The notes beneath the pieces were generated by a model. It made no database searches. It saw only the letters and a list, made by a program, of their open reading frames with translations, and was not told the origin of the DNA. Shown in pieces: positions 1 to 8,972 of a stretch of 64,000 nucleotides of DNA. The translations under genes and the position numbers were made by a program. How positions within the stretch are numbered: position 1 is the stretch's first letter; every line of letters starts with the position of its first letter. The stretch comes from Amycolatopsis sp. CA-230715 (GTDB lineage: Bacteria > Actinomycetota > Actinomycetes > Mycobacteriales > Pseudonocardiaceae), in assembly GCF_018736145.1 (NCBI RefSeq), contig NZ_CP059997.1, positions 2,479,501 to 2,543,500 of the forward strand. Reading direction: 5' to 3'.

Positions 1-2
1 TC

Positions 3-287
3 CGATCCGGCTGGCGCGACCGGCTCACCGGCGACACGCTCGTCTGCCGGTGCGAAGAAGTCACCTACCGCGCGCTGTGCGACGCGGTCGAAAAGCGCGA
101 CGCCACCGGTGTCCGCGCGCTGAAGCTCGTCAGCAGGGCCGGGCTCGGGCAGTGCCAGGGCCGGATCTGCGGACGCACCGTCGCCGAGCTGACCGGCACC
201 GAAACCACCGCTTTCTCGAAGCGCCCGATCGCGGCGCCGGTCCGGCTCGGTGAGCTGGCGGAAATCCCCAAGGAGGACAAGAAATGA
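3..287 (+). CDS. BFD-like [2Fe-2S] domain, C-terminal end of an FAD oxidoreductase (partial)
   Basis: The gene enters from outside the window and only its last 94 residues are visible. Cysteines C15 and C17 (VCRCEE) and C51 and C56 (GLGQCQGRIC) form the four-cysteine pattern of BFD-like [2Fe-2S] domains, which close the FAD subunits of proline, hydroxyproline and related amino-acid dehydrogenases. The stop codon overlaps the next start (ATGA), so it is translationally coupled to the DapA-like deaminase. The gene neighbourhood suggests the cis-4-hydroxy-D-proline oxidising enzyme. The substrate is inferred from context, because the FAD domain itself is not in view. Confidence 0.8.
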   Translation, partial: RSGWRDRLTGDTLVCRCEEVTYRALCDAVEKRDATGVRALKLVSRAGLGQCQGRICGRTVAELTGTETTAFSKRPIAAPVRLGELAEIPKEDKK

Positions 288-1207
288 CGCAGGAAAAGCT
301 CGACGGGGTCATCGTGGCGACCGCGCTGCCCTACGCCGAGGACGCGAGCGCGCCCGCCGGGCTGCGGGTCGACCTCGACCGCTACGCCGAGCACTGCCGC
401 TGGCTGATCGACAACGGCTGCCGCGGCATCGGGCCGAACGGGTCGCTCGGCGAGTACTCCTCGCTCACCTCCGACGAGCGGCGCGCGGTGGCCCGCACCG
501 CGATCGAAGCCGTCGGTGACGACGGCATCGTGGTGGTCGGCGTGCACGGCGTCGGCGCGCACCAGGCGCGCGAGTGGGCCGAGAAGGCGGCCGAGGACGG
601 GGCGCACGGCGTGCTGTGCCTGCCGCCGACGATGTACCGCGCGAACACCGCCGAGGTGATGCACCACTACGAGCAGGTCGCGGGCGTCGGCCTGCCGGTG
701 ATGGTCTACAACAACCCGATCGACACCAAGGTGGACCTGCTGCCGCCGGTGGTCGCCGAACTGGCGCAGCTGCCCAACGTGGTCGCGGTCAAGGAGTTCT
801 CCGGCGACGTGCGGCGGGTGCTGGAAATCCGCGAGCTGGCGCCGGAGCTGACCGTGGTCGCCGGTGCCGACGACGTCGCGCTCGAAGCGCTGCTGATGGG
901 CGCGACCGGCTGGTTCGCCGGGTTCCCCAACGTCTTCCCCGCCGAGTCCGCGCACCTGTTCTCCCTTGCCCAGCAAGGAAAACTGGCCGAGGCACGCGCG
1001 CTGTACGAACCACTGGTCGCGGCGTTCCGCTGGGATTCGCGCACCGAGTTCGTGCAGGCGATCAAGCGGGGCATGGAACTCGTCGGCCGGTTCGGCGGCC
1101 CGTGCCGTCCGCCGAGGGGGCCGCTGTCCGAGGACAAGCTCGCCGCGCTCGACGCCGACATGCGCCGCGCGATCGCGCACCTCGCCGCGCACCCGGTGGC
1201 AGCCTGA
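284..1207 (+). CDS. DapA-family aldolase, probable 1-pyrroline-4-hydroxy-2-carboxylate deaminase
   Basis: A 307-residue class I aldolase of the dihydrodipicolinate synthase/N-acetylneuraminate lyase family, of usual length. The Schiff-base lysine is K170 in VVAVKEFSGD and the proton-relay tyrosine is Y142 in VMVYNNP. It lies between an Fe-S/FAD oxidoreductase tail and a 4-hydroxyproline epimerase, with a semialdehyde dehydrogenase downstream. In this family and context the known reaction is deamination and dehydration of 1-pyrroline-4-hydroxy-2-carboxylate to 2-oxoglutarate semialdehyde. A true dihydrodipicolinate synthase is less likely because no lysine or diaminopimelate genes are nearby. 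The start ATG overlaps the upstream stop. Confidence 0.85.
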   Translation: MTQEKLDGVIVATALPYAEDASAPAGLRVDLDRYAEHCRWLIDNGCRGIGPNGSLGEYSSLTSDERRAVARTAIEAVGDDGIVVVGVHGVGAHQAREWAEKAAEDGAHGVLCLPPTMYRANTAEVMHHYEQVAGVGLPVMVYNNPIDTKVDLLPPVVAELAQLPNVVAVKEFSGDVRRVLEIRELAPELTVVAGADDVALEALLMGATGWFAGFPNVFPAESAHLFSLAQQGKLAEARALYEPLVAAFRWDSRTEFVQAIKRGMELVGRFGGPCRPPRGPLSEDKLAALDADMRRAIAHLAAHPVAA

Positions 1208-1208
1208 A

Positions 1209-2210
1209 ATGCGGGCTTCGAGGTACTTCTCGGCGGTCGATTCGCACACCGAGGGCATGCCGACGCGGGTGATCACCGGCGGTGTCGGCGTGGTCCCCGG
1301 CGCGACGATGGCCGAAAAGCGCGTGCACTTCGTGGAGCATCTCGACCACCTCCGCGAGCTGCTGGTGAACGAACCGCGCGGGCACGCCGCGATGAGCGGG
1401 GCGATCCTGCAGCCGCCGACGCGCGGGGACGCCGACTGGGGCGTCATCTACATCGAGGTGTCCGGGTGCCTGCCGATGTGCGGGCACGGCACGATCGGCG
1501 TCGCCACGGTGCTCGTGGAGACCGGGATGGTCGAGGTGACCGAGCCGGTGACGAAGGTGCGGCTCGACACCCCGGCCGGGCTGGTGGTGGCCGAGGTCGC
1601 GGTCACCGGCGGTCGTGCGAAAGCGGTGACCATCCAGAACGTGCCCTCGTTCTCGCTGCGTCTCGACGCGGAAGTGGACGTCGAAGGGCTCGGGACGGTC
1701 CGATACGACCTGGCCTACGGCGGGAACTTCTACGCGATGGTCGCGCTGGACGATCTCGGTATCGGATTCGACAAGTCCCAAAAGGACCGGATGCTCACCG
1801 CCGGACTGTCCATCATGGACGCGATCAACGCGGCGGAGAAACCGGTGCACCCCGCCGATCCCGCGATCACCGGGTGCAAGCACGTCCAGTTCGTCGCGCC
1901 GGGCAAGGACGGCAGCGACGCGCGCAACGCGATGGCGATCCACCCCGGCTGGTTCGACCGCTCGCCGTGCGGCACCGGCACGTCCGCGCGGATGGCCCAG
2001 CTGCACGCGCGCGGTGAGCTGGCGATCGGCGCGGACTTCGTCAACGAATCGTTGCTGGGCACCAGGTTTACCGGCAGGCTGATCGAGGAAACCCGCGTCG
2101 GTGGGCTGCCCGCCGTGGTGCCCACCGTGACCGGCCGCGCGTGGATCACCGGGATGGGCCAGTACCTGCTCGATCCCACCGATCCGTTCCCGAGGGGGTT
2201 CACCCTGTGA
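1209..2210 (+). CDS. 4-hydroxyproline 2-epimerase (proline racemase family)
   Basis: 333 residues, full length for the proline racemase superfamily. Both catalytic cysteines are present: C91 in PMCGHGTIG and C254 in SPCGTGTSA. Two cysteines indicate an epimerase or racemase, whereas trans-3-hydroxyproline dehydratases replace the first with threonine. The enzyme should interconvert trans-4-hydroxy-L-proline and cis-4-hydroxy-D-proline, the entry step of the pathway encoded here. The ATG at 1209 was chosen because it follows the DapA-like stop by one base and gives the usual N-terminus. A longer in-frame extension to 966 overlaps the deaminase and is rejected. The stop overlaps the next GTG start. 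Confidence 0.88.
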   Translation: MRASRYFSAVDSHTEGMPTRVITGGVGVVPGATMAEKRVHFVEHLDHLRELLVNEPRGHAAMSGAILQPPTRGDADWGVIYIEVSGCLPMCGHGTIGVATVLVETGMVEVTEPVTKVRLDTPAGLVVAEVAVTGGRAKAVTIQNVPSFSLRLDAEVDVEGLGTVRYDLAYGGNFYAMVALDDLGIGFDKSQKDRMLTAGLSIMDAINAAEKPVHPADPAITGCKHVQFVAPGKDGSDARNAMAIHPGWFDRSPCGTGTSARMAQLHARGELAIGADFVNESLLGTRFTGRLIEETRVGGLPAVVPTVTGRAWITGMGQYLLDPTDPFPRGFTL

Positions 2211-3550
2211 CCAGAGTCGTCTCGACCTCTCCGCAGCGCCCCGCCGACGTGGTGGCGGACTGCCCGGCGACACCAGCCGAGCAGGTAACCAGGACCGTCG
2301 CGGAAAGCCTTGCGGCACAACGGGAATGGGCGCGGTCTGCGGCGGCCGACCGCGCTGCCGCGCTGACCGCGATGGCGGACGCCGTCGCCGGTCACCGGCG
2401 CGAGCTGGCCGATCTCGTGATCCGCGAGGTCGGCAAGCCGAGCACCGAAGCGCTCGGCGAAGTCAGCCGCACGGTGGCCATCCTGCGGTACTACGCGCAG
2501 CAGTGCTTCGAGCCGGTCGGCGAAACCTACCCCCGCGCCGGCGGGCTGGACTTCACCGTCCGGCGGCCGCACGGGGTGGCCGGGCTGATCACGCCGTGGA
2601 ACTTTCCGCTCGCCATCCCGGTATGGAAGGCGGCCCCGGCGCTGGCGTGCGGCAACGCGGTCGTGCTCAAACCGGCGCCTGCCGCGACCGGATGCGCGCT
2701 GCGGCTGGCGGAACTGTTCGCCCCGCACCTGCCCGAAGGGCTGTTCTCGGTGGTGCCCGGCCTCGGCGACGCGGGCGCGGCGCTGGTCGGTTCGGCCGAC
2801 GTCGTGTCGTTCACCGGCTCGGGCGCGGTCGGCCGCACGGTGGCGGTGGCCGCGGCGGAACGCGGGGTCCCCGCGCAGTGCGAAATGGGCGGGCTCAACG
2901 CGTCGATCGTGCTGCCCGACGCCGATCCCGACCGGGCGGCGGCGCAGATCGCGGCGGCCGCGATGGGGTTCGCGGGCCAGAAGTGCACCGCGACCAAACG
3001 GATCCTCGTGGTGGGCGATGCCGCGAACTTCGCGGACGCGCTGGTGGCGAAGGTCGAAGCGCTCGGCGTCGGCGATCCCGCCGACGAGGGGGTCGCGGTC
3101 GGCCCGGTGATCGACGAGGCGGCGCGGCAGCGAGTGCTGGCGGCCGCCGACGGCAAAGTCCTCACCGGCGGCGGGAGCCCCGGCGGCGACGGCTGGTTCG
3201 CCTCGCCGACCGTCGTCACGGGGCTCGGCCAGGACGCGCCGCTCAACACCACCGAGGTGTTCGGCCCGATCTGCACGCTCACCGGGGTGTCCACTGTGGA
3301 TGAAGCACTGCGGATGGCGAACTCCGGCACGTACGGTCTGGTCACCGCCTTGTACAGCAACGATCTCGACGCCGCCCTGTCCTTTGTGGACCAGTGCGAA
3401 TCGGGCATGGTGAAGGTGAACGCGCCGACCAGCGGGGTGGACTTCCACCTCCCGTTCGGCGGCGAAAAGGAATCCGGGTACGGCGGGCGGGAGCAGGGCA
3501 AGGCCGCGCTGCGCTTCTACAGCTCGTCCCGCACCGTCCAGCTCGGCTGA
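2207..3550 (+). CDS. aldehyde dehydrogenase, probable 2-oxoglutarate semialdehyde dehydrogenase
   Basis: 447-residue NAD(P)-dependent aldehyde dehydrogenase. The general base is E226 (CEMGG) and the catalytic thiol is C260 (AGQKCTATKR). The cofactor-site motif FTGSGAVG precedes them. The GTG start at 2207 overlaps the epimerase stop (GTGA). As the last enzyme of the cluster it should oxidise 2-oxoglutarate semialdehyde to 2-oxoglutarate, feeding hydroxyproline carbon into the TCA cycle. The N-terminus is somewhat shorter than in typical 480-500 residue ALDHs. The family is certain; the substrate is inferred from the operon. Confidence 0.85.
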   Translation: MTRVVSTSPQRPADVVADCPATPAEQVTRTVAESLAAQREWARSAAADRAAALTAMADAVAGHRRELADLVIREVGKPSTEALGEVSRTVAILRYYAQQCFEPVGETYPRAGGLDFTVRRPHGVAGLITPWNFPLAIPVWKAAPALACGNAVVLKPAPAATGCALRLAELFAPHLPEGLFSVVPGLGDAGAALVGSADVVSFTGSGAVGRTVAVAAAERGVPAQCEMGGLNASIVLPDADPDRAAAQIAAAAMGFAGQKCTATKRILVVGDAANFADALVAKVEALGVGDPADEGVAVGPVIDEAARQRVLAAADGKVLTGGGSPGGDGWFASPTVVTGLGQDAPLNTTEVFGPICTLTGVSTVDEALRMANSGTYGLVTALYSNDLDAALSFVDQCESGMVKVNAPTSGVDFHLPFGGEKESGYGGREQGKAALRFYSSSRTVQLG

Positions 3551-3625
3551 GCGATCGGCGAACACCCCTGACGGGCATCGGCCCGCCGGGCAGTGAAGCA
3601 CGCCCTGGAGAAGGGAAGAACCGAG

Positions 3626-5047
3626 ATGGCAACGAAGCCGCTCACCGACCGCGGCCTGTTCCGCCGCAAGCCCATCGACGACATCGAAGAACCCGTGAAC
3701 GGCGACACCGGGCTGAAACGGGTGATGGGCACCTGGCAGCTCACCGCGCTCAGCCTCGGCGGGCTCGTCGGCGCGGGCGTGTTCTCCCTCTCCGGGGTGG
3801 TCGCGAACCAGCTCGCCGGGCCGGGCGTGCTCATCTCGTTCGTGCTCGCGGTGCTCGCCAGCGCGGCGGCCGCGTTGTGCTACGCCGAATTCACCAGCCT
3901 CATCCCCAAGGCCGGATCCGCCTACACCTACGCCTACGCGGTGCTCGGCGAGGTCGTCGGCTGGCTGATCGGCTGGGACCTGCTGCTGGAGTACACCGCG
4001 ATCGTGGCCGTGGTCGCGATCGGCGTCTCGGGGTACCTCTCGTACCTGGTGCAGCAGCTCGGATTCGACCTGCCCGACTGGATGCTCGGCGCGCCGGGGA
4101 CCGGGTCGGGGCACCGGATCGACCTGTTCGCGATGCTGATGTGCCTGCTGCTCGCGTGGATCCTCAACCGGGGAGCCAAATCCTCGGCCAGGGTCGAGAC
4201 CGCGCTCGTGGTGATGAAGGTGGTGCTCGTACTCGTCGTGGTCGTCGCGGGCGCCTTCCACATCAAGGGCGGCAACTACACGCCGTTCCTGCCGTACGGG
4301 ATCGGCGGGGCGGTGACGGGCGCGGCGACGGCGTTCTTCGCGGTGTACGGCTACGACGCGATGAGCGCGGCCGCTGAGGAGACCGACGACGCGCGCAAGA
4401 AGATGCCGAAGGCGATCCTGCTTTCGCTCGGCATCGCGACCGTGATCTACGTGCTGGTGTGCGTGGTCCTGCTCGGCATGCAGAACTACCGCGACATCGA
4501 CACGCAGAGCCCGTTCTCGAGCGCGCTGGCCGCGGTCGGGCTGCCGTCGCTGGCGATCGTGGTCGCGGTCGGCGCGGTACTGGGCATCACCACCTCGATG
4601 TTCGCGAACATGCTGGCGGTGACCAGGGTCTGGTTCGCGATGAGCCGCGACGGCCTGCTGCCGAAGTGGTTCGCGAAGACGCACCCGGTGCGCAAGGTGC
4701 CGAGCAGGGTGACCTGGATCGTCGGGGTGGTCTCGGCGCTGATCGCGGGGCTGCTGCCGATCAGGGAGGCCGCGGAGCTGACCAACATCGGCATCCTCGC
4801 CGCGTTCATGGTGGTCTCGATCGCGGTCGTGGTGCTGCGGCGGCGGCAGCCGGACCTGCCGCGCGGGTTCCGCTGCCCCTGGGTGCCGTTCGTGCCCGCG
4901 GTGGGCGTCGCGTTCTCGGTGTGGCTGGTCAGCCAGCTGGACTGGGTGACCTGGTCGCGGTTCCTCGGCTGGCTCGTAGTCGGCCTCGTCCTCTACGCGG
5001 GCTACGGCTACCGGCGCTCGGCCATGTCCGGCACGCCCCGAAAGTGA
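3626..5047 (+). CDS. APC superfamily amino-acid permease
   Basis: 473 residues with about twelve hydrophobic segments and the APC N-terminal signature around LGGLVGAGVFSLSG (TM1). It resembles cationic or YfnA-type amino-acid permeases. The ATG at 3626 is preceded by a purine-rich AAGGGAAG; an upstream in-frame ATG at 3593 is possible but has a poorer site. It follows the dehydrogenase by 75 bp and is probably the uptake system for hydroxyproline or a related amino acid. The last codons and the stop (PRK then TGA at 5045-5047) lie inside a 53-bp palindromic element, so the original C-terminus may have been altered by that element. Confidence 0.85.
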   Translation: MATKPLTDRGLFRRKPIDDIEEPVNGDTGLKRVMGTWQLTALSLGGLVGAGVFSLSGVVANQLAGPGVLISFVLAVLASAAAALCYAEFTSLIPKAGSAYTYAYAVLGEVVGWLIGWDLLLEYTAIVAVVAIGVSGYLSYLVQQLGFDLPDWMLGAPGTGSGHRIDLFAMLMCLLLAWILNRGAKSSARVETALVVMKVVLVLVVVVAGAFHIKGGNYTPFLPYGIGGAVTGAATAFFAVYGYDAMSAAAEETDDARKKMPKAILLSLGIATVIYVLVCVVLLGMQNYRDIDTQSPFSSALAAVGLPSLAIVVAVGAVLGITTSMFANMLAVTRVWFAMSRDGLLPKWFAKTHPVRKVPSRVTWIVGVVSALIAGLLPIREAAELTNIGILAAFMVVSIAVVVLRRRQPDLPRGFRCPWVPFVPAVGVAFSVWLVSQLDWVTWSRFLGWLVVGLVLYAGYGYRRSAMSGTPRK

Positions 5048-5087
5048 CCTTCGGGGCGTTAGATGCCCCGAAGGTCACTTTCGGGGC
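5035..5087. repeat. composite double-hairpin element, copy A
   Basis: Two 23-bp units (5035-5057 and 5065-5087) are separated by 7 bp. Each is a self-complementary hairpin (GCCCCGAA...TTCGGGGC), and the second is the exact reverse complement of the first. It contains the permease stop codon and lies between convergent genes (permease and PP2C phosphatase). Copies B-D are at 46141, 52898 and 58360, always with a 30-bp unit offset. It probably acts as a bidirectional terminator or mRNA-end stabiliser. Confidence 0.85.
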
Positions 5088-5102
5088 GCCGGAGATGGCT
5101 GC

Positions 5103-6068
5103 CTAGTGCGTCTGGAGGTACCACCAGCCGAGGGCGGCAAGGCCGCCGAGCACGACCACGATCCCGCAGGTGATCAGCAGCGTGCGCAGGCCGTTGCGGC
5201 GGGGCCGTTCGATCGGGGCGGTCTCCTGCGGCCTGCTCGGCTGCGGTAGCCCGACCGGCTCCATCGCGGGCCTGCTCGGGTGCACCGGTTCCATCTGGGG
5301 CTTGCTCGGCTGCGGCAGCGCCAGTGTCGCCTCGCTCTGCGGCGCGCGCTCTTCGACGTCGATCACGTCGGCGCGGATCACCGTGACGTTGTCGGTGCCG
5401 CCGCCCTTGAGCGCCATCTCGATCATCCGGTCCACGCACTCCTGCGGGTCCGGCATCTCCATCAGCTCGGCGAGGGCCTCGAAGGTGACCATGTCGGACA
5501 GGCCGTCGGAGCAGATCAGGTACCGGTCGCCTGCCCGCGCCTCGCGGACGGCCAGCGTCGGCTCCACCGCGTGCCCGGTCAGCGCCTTGAGCACGAGCGA
5601 GCGCTGCGGGTGGATCCTGGCCTCCGCCGGCGTGATCCGGCCCTCGTCGATCAGCGACTGGACGAACGTGTCGTCCTTGGTGATCTGGGCGAACACGCCG
5701 TCGCGGCGCAGGTAGCCGCGCGAGTCGCCGACCTGCGCGAGGCCGAGCCTCGTGCCGGCGAACAGAATCGCGGTGAGCGTGGTGCCCATGCCCTCGAGAT
5801 CGGCGTCGGAGGTCACCAGCTCGGCGATCGCCGCGTTGCCCTCGGCGATGCCGTCGCGGAGCGGGCCGAGCAGGTCCTCGCCCGGCTCGTGCTCGTCGAG
5901 CGGCGCCAGCGCGGCGATCACCACCTTGCTGGCCACCTCGCCCGCGGCGTGTCCGCCCATGCCGTCGGCGAGCGCCAGCAGCCGGGGCCCCGCGTAGACG
6001 GAGTCCTCGTTGTTGGAGCGCACGAGGCCGCGGTCACTGCGGGCCGTGTAGTTGAGCACGAGGGGCAT
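5103..6068 (-). CDS. PP2C-family serine/threonine protein phosphatase, membrane anchored
   Basis: 321 residues. The N-terminal PPM domain (about 1-235) shows the metal-binding motifs RSNNEDS, LALADGMGGHAAGE, CSDGLSD and GGGTDNVTV. A proline-rich linker with repeated S-(K/R)-P motifs (about 245-285) leads to one transmembrane segment near residues 292-316 and a very short tail. It resembles actinobacterial PstP, which reverses Ser/Thr kinase signalling, but it has no large extracellular domain and no FHA, rodA, pbpA or kinase genes beside it. It is therefore more likely a stand-alone paralogue than the housekeeping PstP. The ATG at 6068 has a GGAG upstream. Confidence 0.88.
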   Translation of the reverse strand: MPLVLNYTARSDRGLVRSNNEDSVYAGPRLLALADGMGGHAAGEVASKVVIAALAPLDEHEPGEDLLGPLRDGIAEGNAAIAELVTSDADLEGMGTTLTAILFAGTRLGLAQVGDSRGYLRRDGVFAQITKDDTFVQSLIDEGRITPAEARIHPQRSLVLKALTGHAVEPTLAVREARAGDRYLICSDGLSDMVTFEALAELMEMPDPQECVDRMIEMALKGGGTDNVTVIRADVIDVEERAPQSEATLALPQPSKPQMEPVHPSRPAMEPVGLPQPSRPQETAPIERPRRNGLRTLLITCGIVVVLGGLAALGWWYLQTH

Positions 6069-6538
6069 AAGCGCAGCTCCGTATGAACACCGTCGAGAGG
6101 ATGTGAATGTACCTTAGCCCGTCACCCTTCCTGGTTACGCGGCCCTTGACGCCACCGGGTCCGACCTGGCAAGACCACCCTCCGTCACGACCACGGGCGC
6201 CGGGACCGCCGAGCCGCGCGCCACCGGCCCGCGCGGGGCGGCCGGGGTGCCGGTCGCGAAGGCCGCGGTTCGGGCACTCAGTGCCGTCATGGTGGCCATC
6301 AGGGGATCGGGCCGCACGCGCGGGACGGGGAATTGTGGTGCGGACACCGGGGAAAACGAATTGAATTTCGGTCTTGCACGGGCGCGCGGAAAATACCGAA
6401 TCGGCGCACCGGTTGAACGCCGTGCAAGCGAATCCGATCGAAAACCCTCGAACGGGCGGGAACCGGAACGGCCCGCGGTACGACTTCCTCCCTGTGTGCG
6501 AAGGCGAGAACTCGGGATGGCGGCCGCGGCGGGGCGCC
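6069..6538. other. 470-bp intergenic region upstream of the metal-uptake operon
   Basis: It separates the phosphatase from the operon starting near 6545. The part around 6345-6450 is clearly richer in A and T than its neighbours and could hold the operon promoter. I looked for a cobalamin riboswitch and did not find the conserved B12-box arrangement. A minus-strand reading frame of 54-70 codons (6135-6347) has GC-rich third positions but no ribosome-binding site and no recognisable similarity, so it is left uncalled. Confidence 0.5.
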
Positions 6539-6544
6539 GTGCTC

Positions 6545-6874
6545 ATGGTGTGCGGCCGGTGCGAGTCCAGCAAGGACGATGCGTGGGTCCGCCGCGTGCG
6601 CGCGCTCGTGTACACAATGCTCGGCCGCGAAGCCGTTACCGTGACGGTGTCCGGGTGCGTACGGTCCTGCCCGCGGGACAGGATCGCGGTCGTGCTGGCC
6701 AGCCCGACGCGCGGCTGCTGGGAATGGGCCGCACCACCGGAATCCGAAGCCTGCGCGCGCTACCTGGTTTCGATGGTGTCTCATCCAGCGGTCGGAATCA
6801 CCGAAGCCACGGGAAGTTCGCTACGGTCTCCCGGTTCGCCCGACAGGACCGCTAGGAGCGCCGAATGCCGGTGA
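6545..6874 (+). CDS. small Cys-rich protein, DUF1636/thioredoxin-like [2Fe-2S] type
   Basis: About 109 residues. A CGRCES motif at the N-terminus and GCVRSCPRDR mid-protein give the CxxC...CxxxC arrangement of thioredoxin-like [2Fe-2S] ferredoxins and DUF1636 metal-binding proteins. The latter often sit beside cobalt or cobalamin genes. Starts at ATG 6545 or GTG 6539 are both possible; an ATG at 6374 would add an unlikely arginine-rich leader. The 3' end overlaps the substrate-binding lipoprotein gene by 10 bp, so they are co-translated. A role in handling the imported metal or chelate is inferred from this coupling. The family assignment is tentative. Confidence 0.6.
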   Translation: MVCGRCESSKDDAWVRRVRALVYTMLGREAVTVTVSGCVRSCPRDRIAVVLASPTRGCWEWAAPPESEACARYLVSMVSHPAVGITEATGSSLRSPGSPDRTARSAECR

Positions 6875-7932
6875 AGAACCGTTTTCCCCGTCCCCGCACC
6901 CTGATCGTGTTACTCCTCGGCGCGCTCTGCGCGTGCGGTGGCCCGTCCGGCGTACCGGACGACACCAAAGCCGCAGCGGGAAACTACGCTCCGGTCACCG
7001 TTTCCGACTGCGGTGGCAGGCAAGCCTCGTTCACCGCACCGCCGAAGCGCGTGGTCGCGCTGACCAACAGCGTGCTGGAAATCCTGTTCTGGCTGGGAGT
7101 TCAGGACAAAGTGGTCGGTATCGGCTCGCCCCCGAAACCGGGGACGTTCCCACCGCGGTTCGAACCGGACCTGGCGAAGATCCCGAAACTGGCAGGGGAA
7201 TACGCGCCAGGCTCGTACAAACCCGTACCGCGCGAACAACTCGCCGCCGCGCGGCCCGATTTCGTGGTCGGCGGTTTCTCCTCGAACTTCGATTCGAACG
7301 GGGCGACCAGCCAGCAGGAACTGGCCGAGGAGAAGATCCCGTCCTATCTCGCGGTGAGCACCTCGTGCGCGGCCGCGGCGAAAAGCGCGCTGACCGGGCT
7401 CGACCTCGTCTACCGGGACATCGACAGCCTCGGCAAGGTGTTCGGCGTGCCGGACAGGGCCGCCAAGCTGATCGCCGACATGCGCCGGCGCACCGACGGC
7501 GTGACGGCGAAGCTCGGCGGCGCGGCCCCGGTCAGCGTGTTCCCGTTCGAGTTCGACGAAGGCACGCAAACCCCGTACGCGCCGGGGAACCGGCAGGGCG
7601 TCAACCCGGTGATCACGCTCGCGGGCGGCCGCAGCGTCTTCTCCGATCTCGACAAGGCGTACCAGAAGGTCAGCTGGGAGCAGGTCGCGCAGCGGGCCCC
7701 GGAGGCGATCCTGCTGATCGTCTACGACAAGGGCGTCAAGGCCGACACCGACGCCGAGTTCGCCAAGGCCGAGCAGTTCGTCCGCACCTTCCCCGGCCTG
7801 TCCGGCACTCCCGCGGTCAAACAGGGCAGGTTCGCCCGTCTGGTCTACGAAGAGGGTTCGAACGGCGGGGTGCGCAACGCCGACGCCGTGGTTTCGCTCG
7901 CGCACCAGCTCCATCCGGACCGCGTCCGGTGA
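6865..7932 (+). CDS. ABC transporter substrate-binding lipoprotein, Fe-siderophore/cobalamin type
   Basis: 355 residues. A lipoprotein signal peptide ends in a lipobox around LLGALCAC, followed by a periplasmic-binding-protein-2 (FepB/BtuF/FhuD) fold with the typical start PKRVVALTNSVLEILFWLG. It should capture a metal chelate or corrinoid outside the cell. The ATG at 6865 has a clear AGGAG seven bases upstream. The stop overlaps the permease GTG start. The substrate cannot be read from sequence. The exporter, peptide and SagB genes downstream in the same operon suggest a self-made chelator. Confidence 0.9.
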   Translation: MPVKNRFPRPRTLIVLLLGALCACGGPSGVPDDTKAAAGNYAPVTVSDCGGRQASFTAPPKRVVALTNSVLEILFWLGVQDKVVGIGSPPKPGTFPPRFEPDLAKIPKLAGEYAPGSYKPVPREQLAAARPDFVVGGFSSNFDSNGATSQQELAEEKIPSYLAVSTSCAAAAKSALTGLDLVYRDIDSLGKVFGVPDRAAKLIADMRRRTDGVTAKLGGAAPVSVFPFEFDEGTQTPYAPGNRQGVNPVITLAGGRSVFSDLDKAYQKVSWEQVAQRAPEAILLIVYDKGVKADTDAEFAKAEQFVRTFPGLSGTPAVKQGRFARLVYEEGSNGGVRNADAVVSLAHQLHPDRVR

Positions 7933-8972
7933 AGGCAGGACACCGTGCGTCGACCGCCGTGGTGTTCACCGGGCTCGCGATAGCGCTCGTCGTCGCCGCG
8001 ACGGCCGCGATCGGCCACGGCTCGGTGAGCGTGCCGCCGCTGACGGTGTGGCAGATCCTCTGGCACCGGCTCACCGGGCTCGGCGATCCCACCTGGACGG
8101 TCTCCCAGGACGCGATCGTGTGGGACCTGCGGCTGCCGAGGATGCTGCTGGCCGCGCTCGTCGGCGCCGGGCTCTCCCTCGTCGGCGTGTCCACGCAGGC
8201 GCTGGTCCGCAACCCGGTCGCCGACCCGTACCTGCTGGGCATCTCGTCGGGCGCCACGGTGGGCGCGGTCGGTTCGCTCGTGCTCGGGATCAGCTTCTGG
8301 GGAGCCACTTCCCACGCGCTGGCCGGGTTCCTCGGCGCGCTCGCCGCGCTCGCACTGGTCTACACCTTGGCCGTGCGCGGCGGCGCGCTCGCGCCGTCGC
8401 GGCTGCTGCTGGTCGGCGTCGTCGTCGGGCACGCGCTGCTCGGCGTGACGAACTACCTGGTGCTCCAGGCCGACGACCCGGGAAAGACGAACTCCGCGCT
8501 GTTCTGGATCCTGGGCAGCCTCGCCGGCGCGCGCTGGGCGGACATCGGGGTGCCCGCGGCGGCGTTGCTGATCGGGTTCGCCGCCCTGCTCTTCCGCGCG
8601 CGGGCGCTCAACGCGCTGCTCGTCGGCGACGAAACCGCCACCAGCCTCGGCATCCCGCCCACCCGGCTTCGCCGCGAACTGTTCGCGACGACCTCGCTCG
8701 TCACCGGCGTGATGGTTGCGCTGTCCGGGTCGATCTACTTCGTCGGGCTCGTCGTGCCGCACGCCGTCCGCCTGCTGCTGGGCAGCGACCACCGCCGGAT
8801 CCTGCCCGCCGCTTTGCTGGCTGGCGCGGCGTTCCTGGTGCTGATCGACCTGCTGGCGCGGTCACTGCTGAGCCCACAGGAACTGCCCGTCGGGATCCTG
8901 ACCGCGGTCATCGGCGCGCCGGTGTTCCTCGTGCTGCTGTCGCGCCGCAGGGTGAGCGAGACCGGCCTATGA
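7929..8972 (+). CDS. ABC transporter permease, FecCD/BtuC family
   Basis: 347 residues with about nine or ten hydrophobic helices and the FecCD hallmarks LRLPRMLLAALVGAGLSLVG and QALVRNPVADPYLLGISSGA. It forms the membrane channel of an iron-siderophore or cobalamin importer. The GTG start at 7929 overlaps the upstream stop and its own stop overlaps the ATPase ATG, so the three transporter genes form one translationally coupled unit. Confidence 0.92.
   Translation: MKAGHRASTAVVFTGLAIALVVAATAAIGHGSVSVPPLTVWQILWHRLTGLGDPTWTVSQDAIVWDLRLPRMLLAALVGAGLSLVGVSTQALVRNPVADPYLLGISSGATVGAVGSLVLGISFWGATSHALAGFLGALAALALVYTLAVRGGALAPSRLLLVGVVVGHALLGVTNYLVLQADDPGKTNSALFWILGSLAGARWADIGVPAAALLIGFAALLFRARALNALLVGDETATSLGIPPTRLRRELFATTSLVTGVMVALSGSIYFVGLVVPHAVRLLLGSDHRRILPAALLAGAAFLVLIDLLARSLLSPQELPVGILTAVIGAPVFLVLLSRRRVSETGL

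Noticed and set aside
1730..4684. 984-codon open frame on the minus strand
   Set aside because: Antisense to epimerase, ALDH and permease genes whose families are certain. It reflects GC-rich codon periodicity; no domain is recognisable.
6135..6347. 54-70 codon minus-strand frame
   Set aside because: Good codon composition but no ribosome site, no promoter spacing and no similarity.
6069..6544. Possible cobalamin riboswitch before the FecBCD-type operon
   Set aside because: I could not find the conserved B12-box and linked stems; a covariance search (Infernal, RF00174) would settle it.
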